A DNA stretch of 64,000 bases, taken from positions 310,001 through 374,000 of the forward strand of contig BAAHQB010000183.1 of assembly GCA_054601695.1 (NCBI GenBank). Direction: 5' to 3'. Shown in pieces: positions 1 to 62,494 of this stretch (position 1 is its first letter; every line of letters begins with the position of its first letter). The stretch is from Amorphochlora amoebiformis (lineage: Eukaryota; Cercozoa; Chlorarachniophyceae). The position numbers and the translations under genes are program-made. The notes below the pieces were generated by a model that ran no database searches, was not told where the DNA came from, and saw only the letters and a list, made by a program, of their open reading frames with translations.

Positions 1-34
1 TATAGGTATATACATATACATATATATATTATAC

Positions 35-65
<31 letters not shown>

Positions 66-208
66 CATATATTATATATAATGTACATACATGTAAATGT
101 GTTTGTATAGATGTGTATGTACATGGATACATATTTCACATACACAGACATTAATTAATACGTAATATATAAATATATATATATATATATGTGTATATAT
201 ATATGTAC

Positions 209-262
<54 letters not shown>

Positions 263-340
263 ACTATTTAATCATATTTGTAAATGTATGTCACGTATAT
301 TAATACAAAATGTGGATATAACATATGTGCATATATATTT

Positions 341-384
<44 letters not shown>

Positions 385-444
385 GCAATATAGATGTATT
401 ATATATGTATATATATATATAAATACATACATACATATATGTAT

Positions 445-488
<44 letters not shown>

Positions 489-527
489 TACATACATGTA
501 CACATGATACATATAATTATTATACAT

Positions 528-580
<53 letters not shown>

Positions 581-680
581 TTTATGTACACACATATATA
601 TAAATATGTGTATGTATGGATGTATATACATGTATACAAATATCATAAACACAATCATTAATTAGTATTTAAATATATAG

Positions 681-724
<44 letters not shown>

Positions 725-780
725 ATAATACATATATATATATACACATATACACACATATATAACACATACACACACAT

Positions 781-833
<53 letters not shown>

Positions 834-910
834 CTAGGTGCGATGGAATTACTTCGCAGCGGCTCCCTTCACGTCTCCAGGTCATTCATTGTTTGTACAT
901 ATATATGTAT

Positions 911-995
<85 letters not shown>

Positions 996-1161
996 ATGAA
1001 ATAGTTTGGTTTACATATGCACTTTCCCCCATAAATACGAAAATATGGTTCTATTCGGTGTACCATAATAATAAGAAAAAACTCAATCTTTATCTACATA
1101 CGAATTATATCATTATATATACCGGCATGCTATATATGAAATGCATATATATATATTTATA

Positions 1162-1216
<55 letters not shown>

Positions 1217-1323
1217 TGTACATATATGTGTATATATATGATATATTTTCACTAAACGTTATGTAGGTAGATTATATATCTAAATAATTTTCTTATGTAG
1301 TCTTAAATATTTTCCTTATGTAG
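1..1323. other. No recognisable gene; microsatellite with short unique patches
   Basis: Mostly TA repeats. A unique patch at 832-884 is bounded by an AG and a GT and could be a small exon of the gene that starts downstream. A second unique patch at 1000-1110 shows no family resemblance. I cannot assign either. Confidence 0.6.
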
Positions 1324-11565
<10,242 letters not shown>

Positions 11566-12147
11566 TGCTGCTTGATAGGGTTAGGGATAGGACTTCGGCT
11601 AGAATTGGAATGATAAGAAACGGTATTACAGGCTAGTTACATACCGGATGTATACATAAAAACGTTCTTTAATGTGTGTATTCCTAATCCTAATTATAAT
11701 CCTTATCCAAGGTCTAGTACTAATCCTAATCTCAATCCCACAATTCGAATCATAATCCTAACCTATTATCTTAGTCGTAATCCTACTCTTAATCCTAACC
11801 CAATCTCAATCGTAGTCCTGCTCTTAATCTTAATCCTAGTCTTAGTGCTGATCTTAATGTGCGAATTTGTATATATGTAAATTACCTGTGTACACATACG
11901 TGTTGCCGAGAGAAATATCGTTCCAGGTCGTGCCGTGAAACTAACGTCGATAGTCGCACCCGATGCGAAATTGCCCTCGCAATCTTAATCCTAATCCTAT
12001 AGCTCTAAAGCTTATTCAACAGGGTCGATATTCCTTGAGGCCATGCCTAATTTTCAGCCTTCGAACTATTTGCTCAAGTAAAACAACTACACTAACCTAT
12101 GTGCTTGTATTCGTTAATGCTTAATATCTACATTGTGTGCATGTATA

Positions 12148-12199
<52 letters not shown>

Positions 12200-12200
12200 C

Positions 12201-12237
<37 letters not shown>

Positions 12238-12421
12238 AGAGTATTTGATTGTATTACACATTCGAATACAATATATGAAGGGAGCTTAAGAAGGAGTGTA
12301 TGGTCAGGGGAATACCAAAGCCTCACAATTCTAAAGTAAATTTACATATTTATATATGTATGCATACAAATATACATATACATACATATATATATTTATA
12401 ATATATATTTATATATATATG

Positions 12422-12468
<47 letters not shown>

Positions 12469-12501
12469 GTATATATCTATGTATATATATATATATATAT
12501 A

Positions 12502-12544
<43 letters not shown>

Positions 12545-12548
12545 TAAA

Positions 12549-12585
<37 letters not shown>

Positions 12586-12592
12586 CATATAT

Positions 12593-12630
<38 letters not shown>

Positions 12631-12827
12631 CATATTGGCAACATAAAACTAAAGATAATATGTATGTGTATACATACATACATACAATTTATACATATAT
12701 TTATATAATATGCATCTTCATTTATATATAATATATACGTATAATATATATGTACATATACCTACATATATATTTACATTTATTCATACATGTGCATATG
12801 CGATGTGTGATAATATACTTATATATC

Positions 12828-12890
<63 letters not shown>

Positions 12891-12975
12891 CATATATATA
12901 TATATTATGTATATTATATATATACATATATATGTACATTTACAAGAATAGACAATTAGATATATATATACATAC

Positions 12976-13007
<32 letters not shown>

Positions 13008-13151
13008 ATATATATGTGTGTGTATATATATATATATATGCTATATATTTAAATATATTATATACACATATATTTAAATAATATATATATAAAAATATAT
13101 ATATGTATATATATATATATATATGTATATACAATCTATGTTTATATATAC

Positions 13152-13195
<44 letters not shown>

Positions 13196-13761
13196 ACTTT
13201 CTGCGTGTATATGTGTGTGATATTTCCCTACTATAAATAATAGCTGATACTTGTAATAGCTGATACTTGCAGTGGCATTTATAGTGATATGTGGTATGTA
13301 CGTTATTATATGGATGTCGTACTTATACAAAGGCGTTAATCCTGAGGGCAATAATGGACCACCACGACAGGTGGAACAACAGACTTTTACTCCGATAATA
13401 ACATGTCATATATAACGACGTAGAAATATATCTATATGTATAATATATATATATGTATGTATATATGCAGGTGTAGATGTATGAATACTTATATACAGAC
13501 ATGTGTATGTATATATATTTATATATATATATATGTATGTATATATATGCATACAAATACAAATGTAATTATATAATTATATATGTATATATATATATAT
13601 ATATTAAGAACATATTTTTTGGATATGCATATATATATATATATATGTGTATACATATATTATGATACATATATTATGATGTAAATATGCATATGATACA
13701 TATATTGTATATGTGTAGAAACCTATATAAGACATATAGATATCTTATACCAATGATGTTT

Positions 13762-13814
<53 letters not shown>

Positions 13815-13839
13815 ACGTATACATGTATATGTAGTATTT

Positions 13840-13881
<42 letters not shown>

Positions 13882-13961
13882 TATAGATATATGTGTATAT
13901 ATATACTATTTATATTGCAATAATCTATATTTTTATATTTGCAATATATGTATATATTGTA

Positions 13962-13993
<32 letters not shown>

Positions 13994-14177
13994 TATATAT
14001 ATATGTATTACAATATAGGCATATATAATGCATGAAAATATTGACACACTCAGACTTCCAAATATGATGGAGGATACATATATATACATACACATACATA
14101 TGTGTGTGTATATACACATAGTATATACATTAAAATACTTGTATATATATAGTGTGTGAACATATTGACATATTCAG
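11566..14177. other. Gap between the zinc-finger gene and the PARP catalytic gene; degenerate telomere-like repeats and possible small exons
   Basis: 11670-11860 is a degenerate CCTAAT/CCTAAC tract. Two short frames could be exons: 11922-11985 (GRAVKLTSIVAPDAKLP) and 12022-12080 (SIFLEAMPNFQPSNYLL). The second would join in phase (1 in, 2 out) to the exon at 14178 if the SAP terminal exon were skipped. 13320-13410 is another unique island without a clear frame. The remainder is TA repeat. Confidence 0.4.
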
Positions 14178-29646
<15,469 letters not shown>

Positions 29647-30168
29647 TCACAAGTCGTCCTTCTCGCCTTTGACCCCGACAACGGCTTCTCCCTGCACATC
29701 CACGCGTGATCCTCCCAACCGTGACTCAACTCTCTGTTTGCTGGGGATGGACTTGACATTATCACTGTCGGTTTCGGTTACGTTCTCTGAGGCTTGATGC
29801 GTTTGGCTTTTTTTGGGAAGCTTGTAAGTTTCGGAGATACACTTGTCGAATCGATCGTTTGCAATGTCCTTGTCGAAGTGATCGATCCATTTCAGGAGAT
29901 CACCTTTGTCATCCAGCTGTAGATATATATATACCGTTGGTATATACATAATACATATATAAATAAATATATATATATATATAATTATATATATATATAT
30001 ATTTAATATATATATATATATATATATTAATTTATATATATCTATATATATATAAAAAATAAACATGAACAAAAATGCATATGTTCATGATATGTGTGTG
30101 TTTATGAATATTATATTTGTGGGAATATGAGTATCTAGATATGCCTTTAGATATGTAACATATTATAT

Positions 30169-30217
<49 letters not shown>

Positions 30218-30282
30218 ATATATATATATATTTATATATATATATGTAGATATATGTATGTAGATGTATATATGTGTGTATA

Positions 30283-30325
<43 letters not shown>

Positions 30326-31118
30326 TATTTAATATACGATATTCTTGCATTGAATGAATATTACGTATATAATATGCTTAATATGCTTAAATATGTATAC
30401 ATTCTAACACAGAATACTGTATATAAATGTATTAAAATGATTCAAAACAAAGTTGTAATCCAAGTTTGATTTATTAATATATAATATTGTGTATCATACC
30501 TCCATAACAAGGCGAGAGTCGAATTGTACATAACATTCATCGCCAACGAGGGCGAGGAAGCTTTTCTCGAACGAACACGTGCCCTTCGAAATTGACACAT
30601 GAGATGTAATCCATTCGGTGTACTTGAAGTGCTGAGGGTTGAAGCTGGAAAAGGGGATATCTTGTATACTCAAGGGAAAACATTCCATACGAACGAATAG
30701 AACGAATATCTGAATATGCGAGTGCACATATGCATATATCTACACAAATATAATATTGAATATAATATTATCTTCACATGAGCACGAGAGCATTCGCTCA
30801 GTTGGCTTTCTGCGGGTTGTGAAGGTGAGGGACTGTGAAGGTGACTGACCTTTTTCTAAACCACTGTTGAAGCTTCCCTGTCTCGAAATTGCTAAACGTT
30901 CCCGAACCATCTCCAAGTGGGCACGCGAAGAATAGGCCATCTCTCTTGGAGGAAAATCGATCCAAGAAGTTGTCAATGTTCTCGAACGACGTCCACTGTT
31001 GCGGAGGGAAAAGCGTCTCAAAGATGCTCACACACAGGACCTGCGTCTCGTATCTATCGATCGCGAGACTCAACGGAAGTCCAGCGAAGGCAAGGAGCGA
31101 AAGCATTTTCGCGAGCAT
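29647..31118 (-). CDS. Secreted / ER-lumenal protein with KDDL C-terminus, unknown family
   Basis: Three exons, read right to left: 31118-30850, 30644-30500, 29916-29647. Donors are GTCAGT and GTATGA, acceptors TTCCAG and CTACAG; phases agree (2, 0), giving 227 residues. The ATG at 31118 opens [20 protein letters not shown], a clear signal peptide. Conserved-looking blocks are [20 protein letters not shown] and [15 protein letters not shown], with several Cys that could form disulphides. The C-terminus is charged and low complexity and ends GEKDDL-stop, resembling a KDEL-type ER retrieval signal. I do not recognise the family. The sequence directly supports the gene structure; the ER location is inferred. 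Confidence 0.82.
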
Positions 31119-31765
31119 AGCTTGACACTGTCTGCAAGGCCCGTGCTGTGGGTTGTGCCTGTGGTCAGATCAGTGACGTGTCACCTGAGAGGCTGAGAAC
31201 TGAGTTTTAAGTTTTGGCGGTCTAGTCACAGGCTGAGACTCTTAGTGTGGGGTACATATCCCATAATATTAATAGAATGTCCCTATTATTACCGAAATAT
31301 TGAGTTATGTATAATTCCATATATCGAGATATCCTAAATAGATATCTTAATAAGTTTTCTCGTAAAACAACGTAAAGCTTTAAAGTATTCTTTTCTCCGA
31401 AATAATTAAATTTACCATTTTAAAACCTCGCCCGCGTTTCTATAGTAATCTGCGATTGATGAAATTGACATTTATTAGGGTATTTCGCCTTGGAAAGTTT
31501 TTTAGTGAGTTGGACCGTTCATAACGCTTAGCAAGAGAGGGAGAAGTCACCACTAGTCACAGGTTCTCACAACCAGCCGCAACCGGTCACAAGCAGTCAC
31601 AAGCAGTCACAAGTTGACCCACAACTGGTCTCAACCGGTCACAAGCCGTCACAACCACTCACAACCACTCACAACCACTCACAACCACTCACACTCTTGG
31701 GCGCGAACGCCCTTGCACCATCAAGGACTGCGGACAATTTTAGTCGGTGGATTTCCCCTCCAAGC
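31119..31765. other. Upstream region of the ER-protein gene, with a CACAACCACT repeat
   Basis: No gene seen. 31555-31692 carries imperfect tandem copies of a 10-bp unit (CACAACCACT) and related CACAAGCAGT units. It separates the minus-strand ER-protein gene from the plus-strand ORF at 31766. Confidence 0.6.
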
Positions 31766-32020
31766 ATGCCCAACCGCTACGGCTGCTATATAACGTGTCT
31801 GGGGGTCTTTCGTGACGATGTGGGCTCTCGGAAGTCCGAAGAGGCAAGAGGTATGGTTGGGTGGGCAAAGGAGAAGAAGAAAGCGGGCGTTTTTGACGGA
31901 TGGAAGGTGCAGTGCGGGCACGAGAGTGGGAGACAGTTGCCAGAGTGGATGACATTGTTAAACAAGTCGGGGTTGTACGTCGCCTTTGATGACGGAGGAA
32001 TGGTATTTCATAAGAACTAA
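31766..32020 (+). CDS. Possible small single-exon protein or last exon, 84 residues, unknown
   Basis: The ATG opens MPNRYGCYITCLGVFRDDVG and runs through GWAKEKKKAGVFDGWKVQCG to GGMVFHKN and a TAA. Composition is balanced and unlike the repeats, and the region is less AT-rich, which favours coding. The frame is open upstream to 31697, so it could be the last exon of a longer gene. An overlapping minus-strand frame is also open (31740-32093) but is Ser/Pro/Arg-rich and less convincing. No family recognised. Confidence 0.4.
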   Translation: MPNRYGCYITCLGVFRDDVGSRKSEEARGMVGWAKEKKKAGVFDGWKVQCGHESGRQLPEWMTLLNKSGLYVAFDDGGMVFHKN

Positions 32021-36877
<4,857 letters not shown>

Positions 36878-37431
36878 TTAAGTTTTCATTTTGAGTCGAT
36901 CTGCTATTCGATATTTGACGTGGGTCACAGCGTACATCATCTAGGTCATGACATGGATGAGTGTCTTATCATGATCATGGGTCATCTATTCTAGAGATTA
37001 TACACTATGATCATGAGTCATCTATTCTAGAGATTATACACTAAGATACCAGTGTTATACCACTAGTACTATCTAGACCACACGCCAGCATCATGGTTTT
37101 TCAATGTGCATACTAAACTCTCATATTTACTGAGACACCACAGGTTGACTAGCTAGCTAAAAATACCTGGATGTTTGCAGTTGCATGAACAATCGATTCC
37201 ACATCCGTATTTAGCTTTAAATTGAACTAAACACAGGCTAGTGTCTTTGAAACGAGAACTAAAAATATCTTGAAGCCAAGTAGTGGTATTCAAGCAACAA
37301 ACACGATCGGGGTGAACGGGTTTGCCTTGACAATTAGTTGAGATATCCTAGCCCTAGAACAACCCTCACCTATCAAAATTCAAATCATTCACATGGAACG
37401 TCTAGAACATACATGCACATATATGCATGTC

Positions 37432-37462
<31 letters not shown>

Positions 37463-37658
37463 ACATGGATAAAAGCATATATATATACACACACATATAT
37501 ATATATATATATATATGTAATTATTAACAAAACTTGTAGTCTAGTATTACATATTTTTAAAAAGTACGTAACTTATAAACACACACATATATACATGTAT
37601 GTATATATATATATATATGTATGTATATATATATATATGTTTACATATACATACATAT

Positions 37659-37698
<40 letters not shown>

Positions 37699-37932
37699 TA
37701 TTTACATTCATACATATATACATATATATATATATATGTTTACATATGCATACATATTATATATATATATATATATATATATACATGAATATTTACATTC
37801 ATACATATATACATATATATGTATATATATATATACATATATAATATATACATATATATTTATATTTCATATATATATATATATATGTATATAGATATAG
37901 ATACACATACATATATATTAATATATACATGC

Positions 37933-37982
<50 letters not shown>

Positions 37983-38225
37983 CGCGGATTGCATTGCATA
38001 TACAATATGTATGCTAAATTTACACAAATATTTATGTACGCACACACACGCATGTATACATACATATATATGTATACCACACACACATATATATATACAT
38101 ATATATATATATGCATATGACAAATATTAATGTTACACACACATTGATTTGCATTCTCTTGGTGTAAATGAAGCAGGTTTTATTACACATTGATTTGCAT
38201 TCTCTTGATGTAAATGAAGTAGGTT
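36878..38225. other. Intergenic region between two convergent genes
   Basis: It lies between the 3' ends of the metallopeptidase (+) and the carrier (-). 36974-37042 is a roughly 45-bp direct duplication (GGTCATCTATTCTAGAGATT). 37420-38110 is TA repeat. 38136-38228 is a duplicated unit (ACATTGATTTGCATTCTCTT), whose second copy overlaps the carrier stop codon. No gene seen. Confidence 0.6.
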
Positions 38226-38474
38226 TTATTGTATTTGATTTCGGTTTGTTCGGACATTGACCTGTTCATAGAAGGGCATGAGGCACGTAAACACTGGCGC
38301 GACCCTTGAGAAGAACACGCTCCAGCCCCTGTAGAACACCGTCAAACCCTCCGATCGCGCCTGAGAAGCACGTGTCATTGACATGGCCAACGTGAGCATG
38401 GGAATCGAACACATGGAATTGGGATACAACAAATAAGACCGATGGAACTATCGTGTTGCCTCATATATATCATA

Positions 38475-38508
<34 letters not shown>

Positions 38509-38689
38509 ATATGTATATATATTTATACATATATATATATATATACAATATTACTTGCTTATACATAGGATATGACAGTTTGATGTTGTCTGGACAGAGA
38601 CATTTGCACCGACAATACTCAGGAATATACATTTCTCTCTATATATACATATATATATATAGTATAGATATATATTCTCTACTAATATA

Positions 38690-38763
<74 letters not shown>

Positions 38764-38789
38764 GATATATATCTACATATATAAATATT

Positions 38790-38870
<81 letters not shown>

Positions 38871-41010
38871 GTATGTATATAACTACACATAAATGTATAT
38901 GAAAATACAGATATATATATATATATATATATACAACTTTTACGATACATGACATATTGGTGAGTTTTCGCTTATGAGTCGGAGAAAGTACAAAGACAAG
39001 CACATGAATGTAAACCAAGTGCTGTTGTCGCACACACACCGTAGAGTAGATACAAGTTGAAAGCCAAAAGCACATGAATGCAAACCAACCATTGTTGCCG
39101 CACAGTGTAGAACGGATTTGTAGTGAATTCCAAGAGTGGGTGCGGCCTGGTAGCGCGTCATGATGATGTCAAACGGAGCCGCAAACCTTATCATATATAC
39201 ACACATATTTACATCGATCACGCATACCCATATGTCATACATCGATCGCATACACATGTAACACTTCGACTACATACACACATTTTATATCTGTCACATG
39301 TACACTAATATTACACGATTACATACACACATATTACATTTGTCACATGTACACTTGTAAAGCACACATATTACATCTGTCACATGTACACTTGTAAAGC
39401 ACACATATTACATCTGTCACATGTACACTTGTAAAGCACACATGTTACATCTGTCACATGTACAATTGTAAAACACACATATTACATCCGTCACATGTAC
39501 ATAAACTTGTAATACACACATATTACATCTGTCACATGTCATGTTATATTAATCGCATCTACACAATCGCATACATATTTTGCACATCATCACATACAGA
39601 CATAGTACACACACGTGACATAATACACACATCGACCGCCTACGCACACATGACATGAATTGCATACGTCTCACGCACATACTACATCGATCACATAATC
39701 ACATTACGTATGTTACATCGATGGCTTATACACGTATATAATGTCGATATGACTTCGAGGACATCCCAGACTTACATTAGCAATGATTCAATCGGATGGC
39801 CAATGAGTCAACCGGACGGCCAATGAGTCAATCGGATGGCCAATGAGTCAATCGGTCAATCGGATGGCCAATGAGTCAATCGGACGGCCAATGAGTCAAT
39901 CGGATGTTTTAGACAGAGAATAGACAGGTTTCGCATGTAGTGTGGTACGTTGTGGACAGAAAGGCAGCAGTAGTGGAGGCGAGCGCATGCAGCATCGGGC
40001 CGTCTTTCATCCAACCGTGGCCTTTCATCTGTGTCTTGGTGAAATCGTAACCTAAAAACTGAACCATCGGAACCCAACGAGAACCCAACAGGAACCCAAC
40101 ATGAGCCCAACAAAAAACCAACAACAACAACAACACGAACCCAATAACAACAACACGACGCAACACAAACCCAACACCAACACAATACGAACACATCACA
40201 AACACAACACCAACACAATACGAACACATCACAAACCCAACACGAACACAATACGAACACATCACAAACCCAACAAACCGACACGAACACAAATCAAGCA
40301 TGTACCAAACACAAAAAGATGCCTACAACACACAAATATATGACACACAGAAAGCACGGAAAACACACTTGCAAACACATAGACAACACATCCGGTTACA
40401 CGCTCGGCTAACTCCAACACAAACACCCAAATGTGCAGTTATGGAATTAACTTACCGCTCACAAGATTGGTAACCCCTCCCCGTTGGGAATGTTGACATG
40501 TTCAATGTCGTTGGACAAACACTTACACGACATCACTTACATGTCCAAACACACAAATGATATGAACCACATGTCCAAACACTACATGACATCCATTACA
40601 TGTCCAAACACACACACGACATCCATTACATGTCCAAACACACACATGACATGAACCACATGTCCAAACACACATATGACATGAATTACATGTCCAAACA
40701 CACACACGACATGAAGCACATGTTCAAATACTTACATGACATCCATTACATGTCCAAACACACACACGACATAAACCACATGTCCAAACGCACACATGTC
40801 ATGAATTACATGGCAACATGTCAAGGGTACTACCGGGCATATCATATTATATAACCACACATTCTGTAGATACTCGTGTATCGTTAGTTATGCATATTTG
40901 TCACCTATTCGCGTATATAAGTACCAATATCTATGCGTATTCTCTTCAGGATAACGATATATTTTACACCCACCGTGCATACATTCTTATATGTGTAAAC
41001 ATATGCATAT

Positions 41011-41094
<84 letters not shown>

Positions 41095-41101
41095 TATACA
41101 T

Positions 41102-41152
<51 letters not shown>

Positions 41153-41507
41153 GTATATGTAAATGTGTATACATGTCTGCATATGATTATGTACAGTTAT
41201 AATAATTTAGTGAGCTCTCTGTAATAATAAAGCAGTATTATATTAATATCCTTATGATAGTGGTATCCGTACTTGTCCTGAACTCATCATCCCACCTCGA
41301 ATCATCAGAGGGACTGCCCCCCTGTACAATCCACCCAGACCTAATATTAAACAACATATGCAATCCACCCACACCTTATATATGTTAAACAACATATGAA
41401 ATCCACCCACACCTTACATGTAGCAACATATGCAATCCACCCACCACACCTTATATATAACAAGATATACGTGTACATACTCTTCTCACCATACACATAT
41501 TCCTGTG

Positions 41508-41559
<52 letters not shown>

Positions 41560-41789
41560 TATACGTATTCCTGTAACCTTATGTGAAGCGATATAAATAG
41601 ACATTCCTGTGAAACGATATACATATACATATTCTTGTGTTATGTGAAACACGATATACATACACATATTAATGTGACCATAAATATAGCTCGATACACA
41701 TATACATATTACAGTATGCGAAACGCGTACATGTATAGAGATACCATATATTTCTACATGGGAAGGTTTGTACATAATATATATATATA

Positions 41790-41825
<36 letters not shown>

Positions 41826-41870
41826 CATATCTATACATATATATATATTATATGTATATGTATTATGTAT

Positions 41871-41929
<59 letters not shown>

Positions 41930-42226
41930 ATGTAACATGGATTTAATTCATACTTATGGACATGTGTATTATATATATTATGGACTATGTTTCTATGCAT
42001 ATATCTATACATGTATTTCCAGACTTAAATACATACATACATACATATCTGATATATATATATATATATGTATATAGATATATATATGCATATATGTATA
42101 ACATATAAGTATATTTATACACAGCTATGTGAGCATATTATATTTACATGATAGATGCACACAATCATGCATATATATATAAATATATTTACACGTATAA
42201 TATACATATATGTTTATATAACACAC

Positions 42227-42258
<32 letters not shown>

Positions 42259-42262
42259 TATG

Positions 42263-42304
<42 letters not shown>

Positions 42305-42557
42305 CATATACGTACATAATACAAGCGATGATCTTGAAATGATCTGATGGTGAAGTGCTGATGTTTATGCAGAAACATGTGTGTCCTGATGTGTGTGTGT
42401 CTATGTTTGTGGCCGTTTCGAACCATGACGTGTGTTTTGGTTTGTGTTTTGTGTGTGTATCTCTCTTCTGTGGGTGGCGTTATGACACGGGCAGGTGCTG
42501 TGTCTGCTGTGTCTGCTCGTCGTCCAGCCGTAAGACAAGCACATACAGGGGTGATAT

Positions 42558-42594
<37 letters not shown>

Positions 42595-43258
42595 GCATAC
42601 ATGGTAGTCACGTGGTACACACGTGTCTTGGTTACAAGTTGACCTTGAGTGTTGTAAATGGTTACAAGGCCGTGAGACAGAGAGCGGATGGTGGGTGGGT
42701 GTCCTTTTCTGATGCCCGTGGTTAACACCCCAAGACTATCCACGATGCCTGCCTCAGCCTATGTGTGTATATCACCAAGTATACACATACAGGTATATAG
42801 GTGTGCCAGTATACACATGATATTTAAACGAACACAAAGGTGTGTTACATCTTGCATATTTTACCCATTACACTAACTTATGCATGCATTCATCACGTCG
42901 TCTCCAAACGCAAAGAAGGTTGTGTCCTAGCTTGCATATTTTACCCTCATCACACATATGCATGCATGCACTTACATCTTTTACATCTACAGGCATCGGT
43001 CACATGATGATCCACAAACAAAGACAAACACGTGTCATAGATTGCGTATATTACAGCTATCCCACATTATTCAGGCAAAGATGTGTCCTAGATTGCATAT
43101 ACAACAGTATCCCCCAGTATTCAGACAAACATGCGTCCTAGATTGCGCATGTTTCACCTATCCCATATTGGTCAGACAAAGATGTGTCCTAGATTGCTTA
43201 TATTACAACATTATTCATTCTTGTTATTTCGTTAATTTATAAAATAGATGCACACATA

Positions 43259-43308
<50 letters not shown>

Positions 43309-43318
43309 ATATACACAC

Positions 43319-43364
<46 letters not shown>

Positions 43365-43883
43365 CATATATATATATTTGTATACACACTCATGTATATA
43401 CGAGCGATACCTGGATCCTAGTCTTGATCTGCCACAGCGGAGTGGACACCCAGTACCCAAACATCCCCGGTAGGAGGCCCGCGAACCACATCACTAATAC
43501 CATCAACATGCGTCTAACTGCACGATCTCATGCTTGTCACCAAAATACTGTCATCTTATGTTACCGCCCGGGTGCTTGGTCTGGTGTTGAAGCTTGGCAA
43601 TCATTCCGTCTCGGAGAAAAGGGTAGATGCCCATACGCGTGCCCACCGACACCGACGCCGCTAGTCCATTGACGATCAACCCTGGCTTCCACAGACCTAT
43701 ATATGCATTACACACTGTCAGTATCAGTATCAGTATGTACACACTGTGACAACGTATTACAGATATCAATATGTACGCATACATTCTACATAACACAACG
43801 CTGGCTTCCACAGATCTATGTATTACACATATCACTCGCATATATACATATATATATATATATATATATGTACATATGTATAG

Positions 43884-43924
<41 letters not shown>

Positions 43925-44214
43925 TATGTATATAAATATATATATATATACATATATATGTGTGTGTGTGTATGTACAAACATATATGTATGTATATATA
44001 TATGTGTATATATGTATGTGTATATATAATATATAATATATGTGTATATAATATATATATATATAATATATATATATATATATGTGTGTGTGTGTATATA
44101 TATATATATACATATATACATATATATATATCTATATATATATGTGTGTGTGTGTATATGCATATTTATTTATTTATTTATATAATGTGTACGTGATATT
44201 TATGTGTAATTTAC

Positions 44215-44269
<55 letters not shown>

Positions 44270-44699
44270 ACACCGACCTTGTATGAGTCCCTCTTTTTGT
44301 AGTATTGTGTGGGAGAAGTGTGTAATGGATTTGTATTGTCGCTGGTTGGTGACTTGCCATCGGATGCGCAGGCAATCCAGAGGGTTGAACGTCATCACCT
44401 GCTCACAACATACGAGTACGTGTACGCACAATCCAGGTACACAAAATTAAATGTTGGATTGGAATCTGCGTTCTGATGTGAGATGAGGCGGAAAATGTGA
44501 TGGTTTGCGCGTGTGATTCCGTGTGGATTGACGGCAGGTTTTGTTTGATCGTTGATGGTGGTAGCTTGGTGAGAAGGTTTAGACAAGAGAGCGAAACTGT
44601 TACCACTATCGAGCCGCAGAATGTGCCAGCAGCTAGATTCCTGGCAAATGGGAAAGATACTTCTCCCACTTCTCCCCTCGCCCTGCCTGAAGACCGCAT
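38226..44699 (-). CDS. Mitochondrial carrier family protein, SLC25A35/OAC1-like
   Basis: Transports a small metabolite across the inner mitochondrial membrane. Exons, read right to left: 44699-44604, 44398-44278, 43696-43565, 43517-43411, 42752-42644, 40476-40456 (21-nt microexon, tentative), 40051-39949, 39186-39090, 38360-38226. All phases agree and give about 306 residues, the usual carrier length. The three signatures are [23 protein letters not shown] and [12 protein letters not shown]. Other marks are [48 protein letters not shown] and [19 protein letters not shown]. The aromatic residue in place of Asp in repeat 2, and PFD with no basic residue after it in repeat 3, resemble SLC25A34/35 and yeast OAC1 (dicarboxylate/oxaloacetate class). 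Substrate is inferred only from this likeness. The exon at 40051 could instead begin at 40058. Confidence 0.9.
39280..39560. repeat. About 37-bp minisatellite in a carrier intron
   Basis: Six or seven copies of a unit containing TATTACATCTGTCACATGTA and CACTTGTAAAGCACACA lie in the intron between carrier exons 39186 and 39949. Confidence 0.9.
39778..39905. repeat. 20-bp minisatellite in a carrier intron
   Basis: About six copies of CAATGAGTCAATCGGATGGC, ending about 45 bp from the carrier exon at 39949. Confidence 0.9.
40080..40300. repeat. AACCCAACA / AACACAATACGAACACATCA repeats
   Basis: Short AAC-rich units occur immediately upstream (on the minus strand) of the carrier exon starting at 40051. 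They give Val/Cys/Phe-rich and Thr/Asn-rich frames that are not genes. Confidence 0.85.
40530..40815. repeat. About 33-bp minisatellite in a carrier intron
   Basis: About eight copies of a unit containing CATTACATGTCCAAACACAC and ACATGACATGAAC lie next to the 21-nt microexon. Confidence 0.9.
41325..41465. repeat. Short tandem repeat with core CAATCCACCCACACCTTATA
   Basis: Four imperfect copies in the carrier intron between 40476 and 42644; related CCTGTGACC-ATATACATA units follow to about 41710. Confidence 0.75.
42840..43205. repeat. About 60-bp repeat in a carrier intron
   Basis: Five or six imperfect copies of a unit with core TGTGTCCTAGATTGCATAT and TCAGACAAA lie between carrier exons 42752 and 43411. 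Confidence 0.85.
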
Positions 44700-44816
44700 T
44701 CCACGTCGGCACTTAGCACAGGCTCGAGGCGCGTGACTTCGCGCTGAGCACGTGTTCGTTCGATTTTCTCCTAACATCGTCAAGTGGATGGCGGGTCCAG
44801 CGGAACATCCCCATTC
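44700..44816. promoter_or_regulatory. Putative bidirectional promoter between carrier and TERT
   Basis: Only about 117 bp separate the proposed start codon of the carrier (minus strand, 44699) from the proposed start codon of TERT (plus strand, 44817). The segment is free of TA microsatellite and comparatively GC-rich, unlike nearly all other non-coding DNA here. No TATA box or other defined element is asserted. The claim depends on both start codons being right. Confidence 0.4.
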
Positions 44817-62172
<17,356 letters not shown>

Positions 62173-62203
62173 GTCTGGAAATACTTCTATCTATACATAT
62201 ATG

Positions 62204-62258
<55 letters not shown>

Positions 62259-62449
62259 TATATTTCTATATATAATATATATATAGTTTTATATATATAT
62301 GTGTGTGTATATTATATATGTTTATATTATATATATATATATATAAACATATACATATCTATCTATATATACGTATATATACGTACATAACTATATACAT
62401 ATAGATTTACGTATCTGTATTATGTATATACCTAATGTGTATCTGTATA

Positions 62450-62494
<45 letters not shown>

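Noticed and set aside
189-1255. Overlapping Tyr/Ile-rich reading frames, and hundreds like them across the window
   Set aside because: They are translations of (TA)n microsatellite, open in several frames on both strands. No domain, no codon bias, no splice context.
39856-40301. Minus-strand Val/Cys/Phe-rich open frames beyond the carrier exon
   Set aside because: Only 39949-40051 has carrier similarity; the rest is AACCCAACA repeat read through the acceptor.
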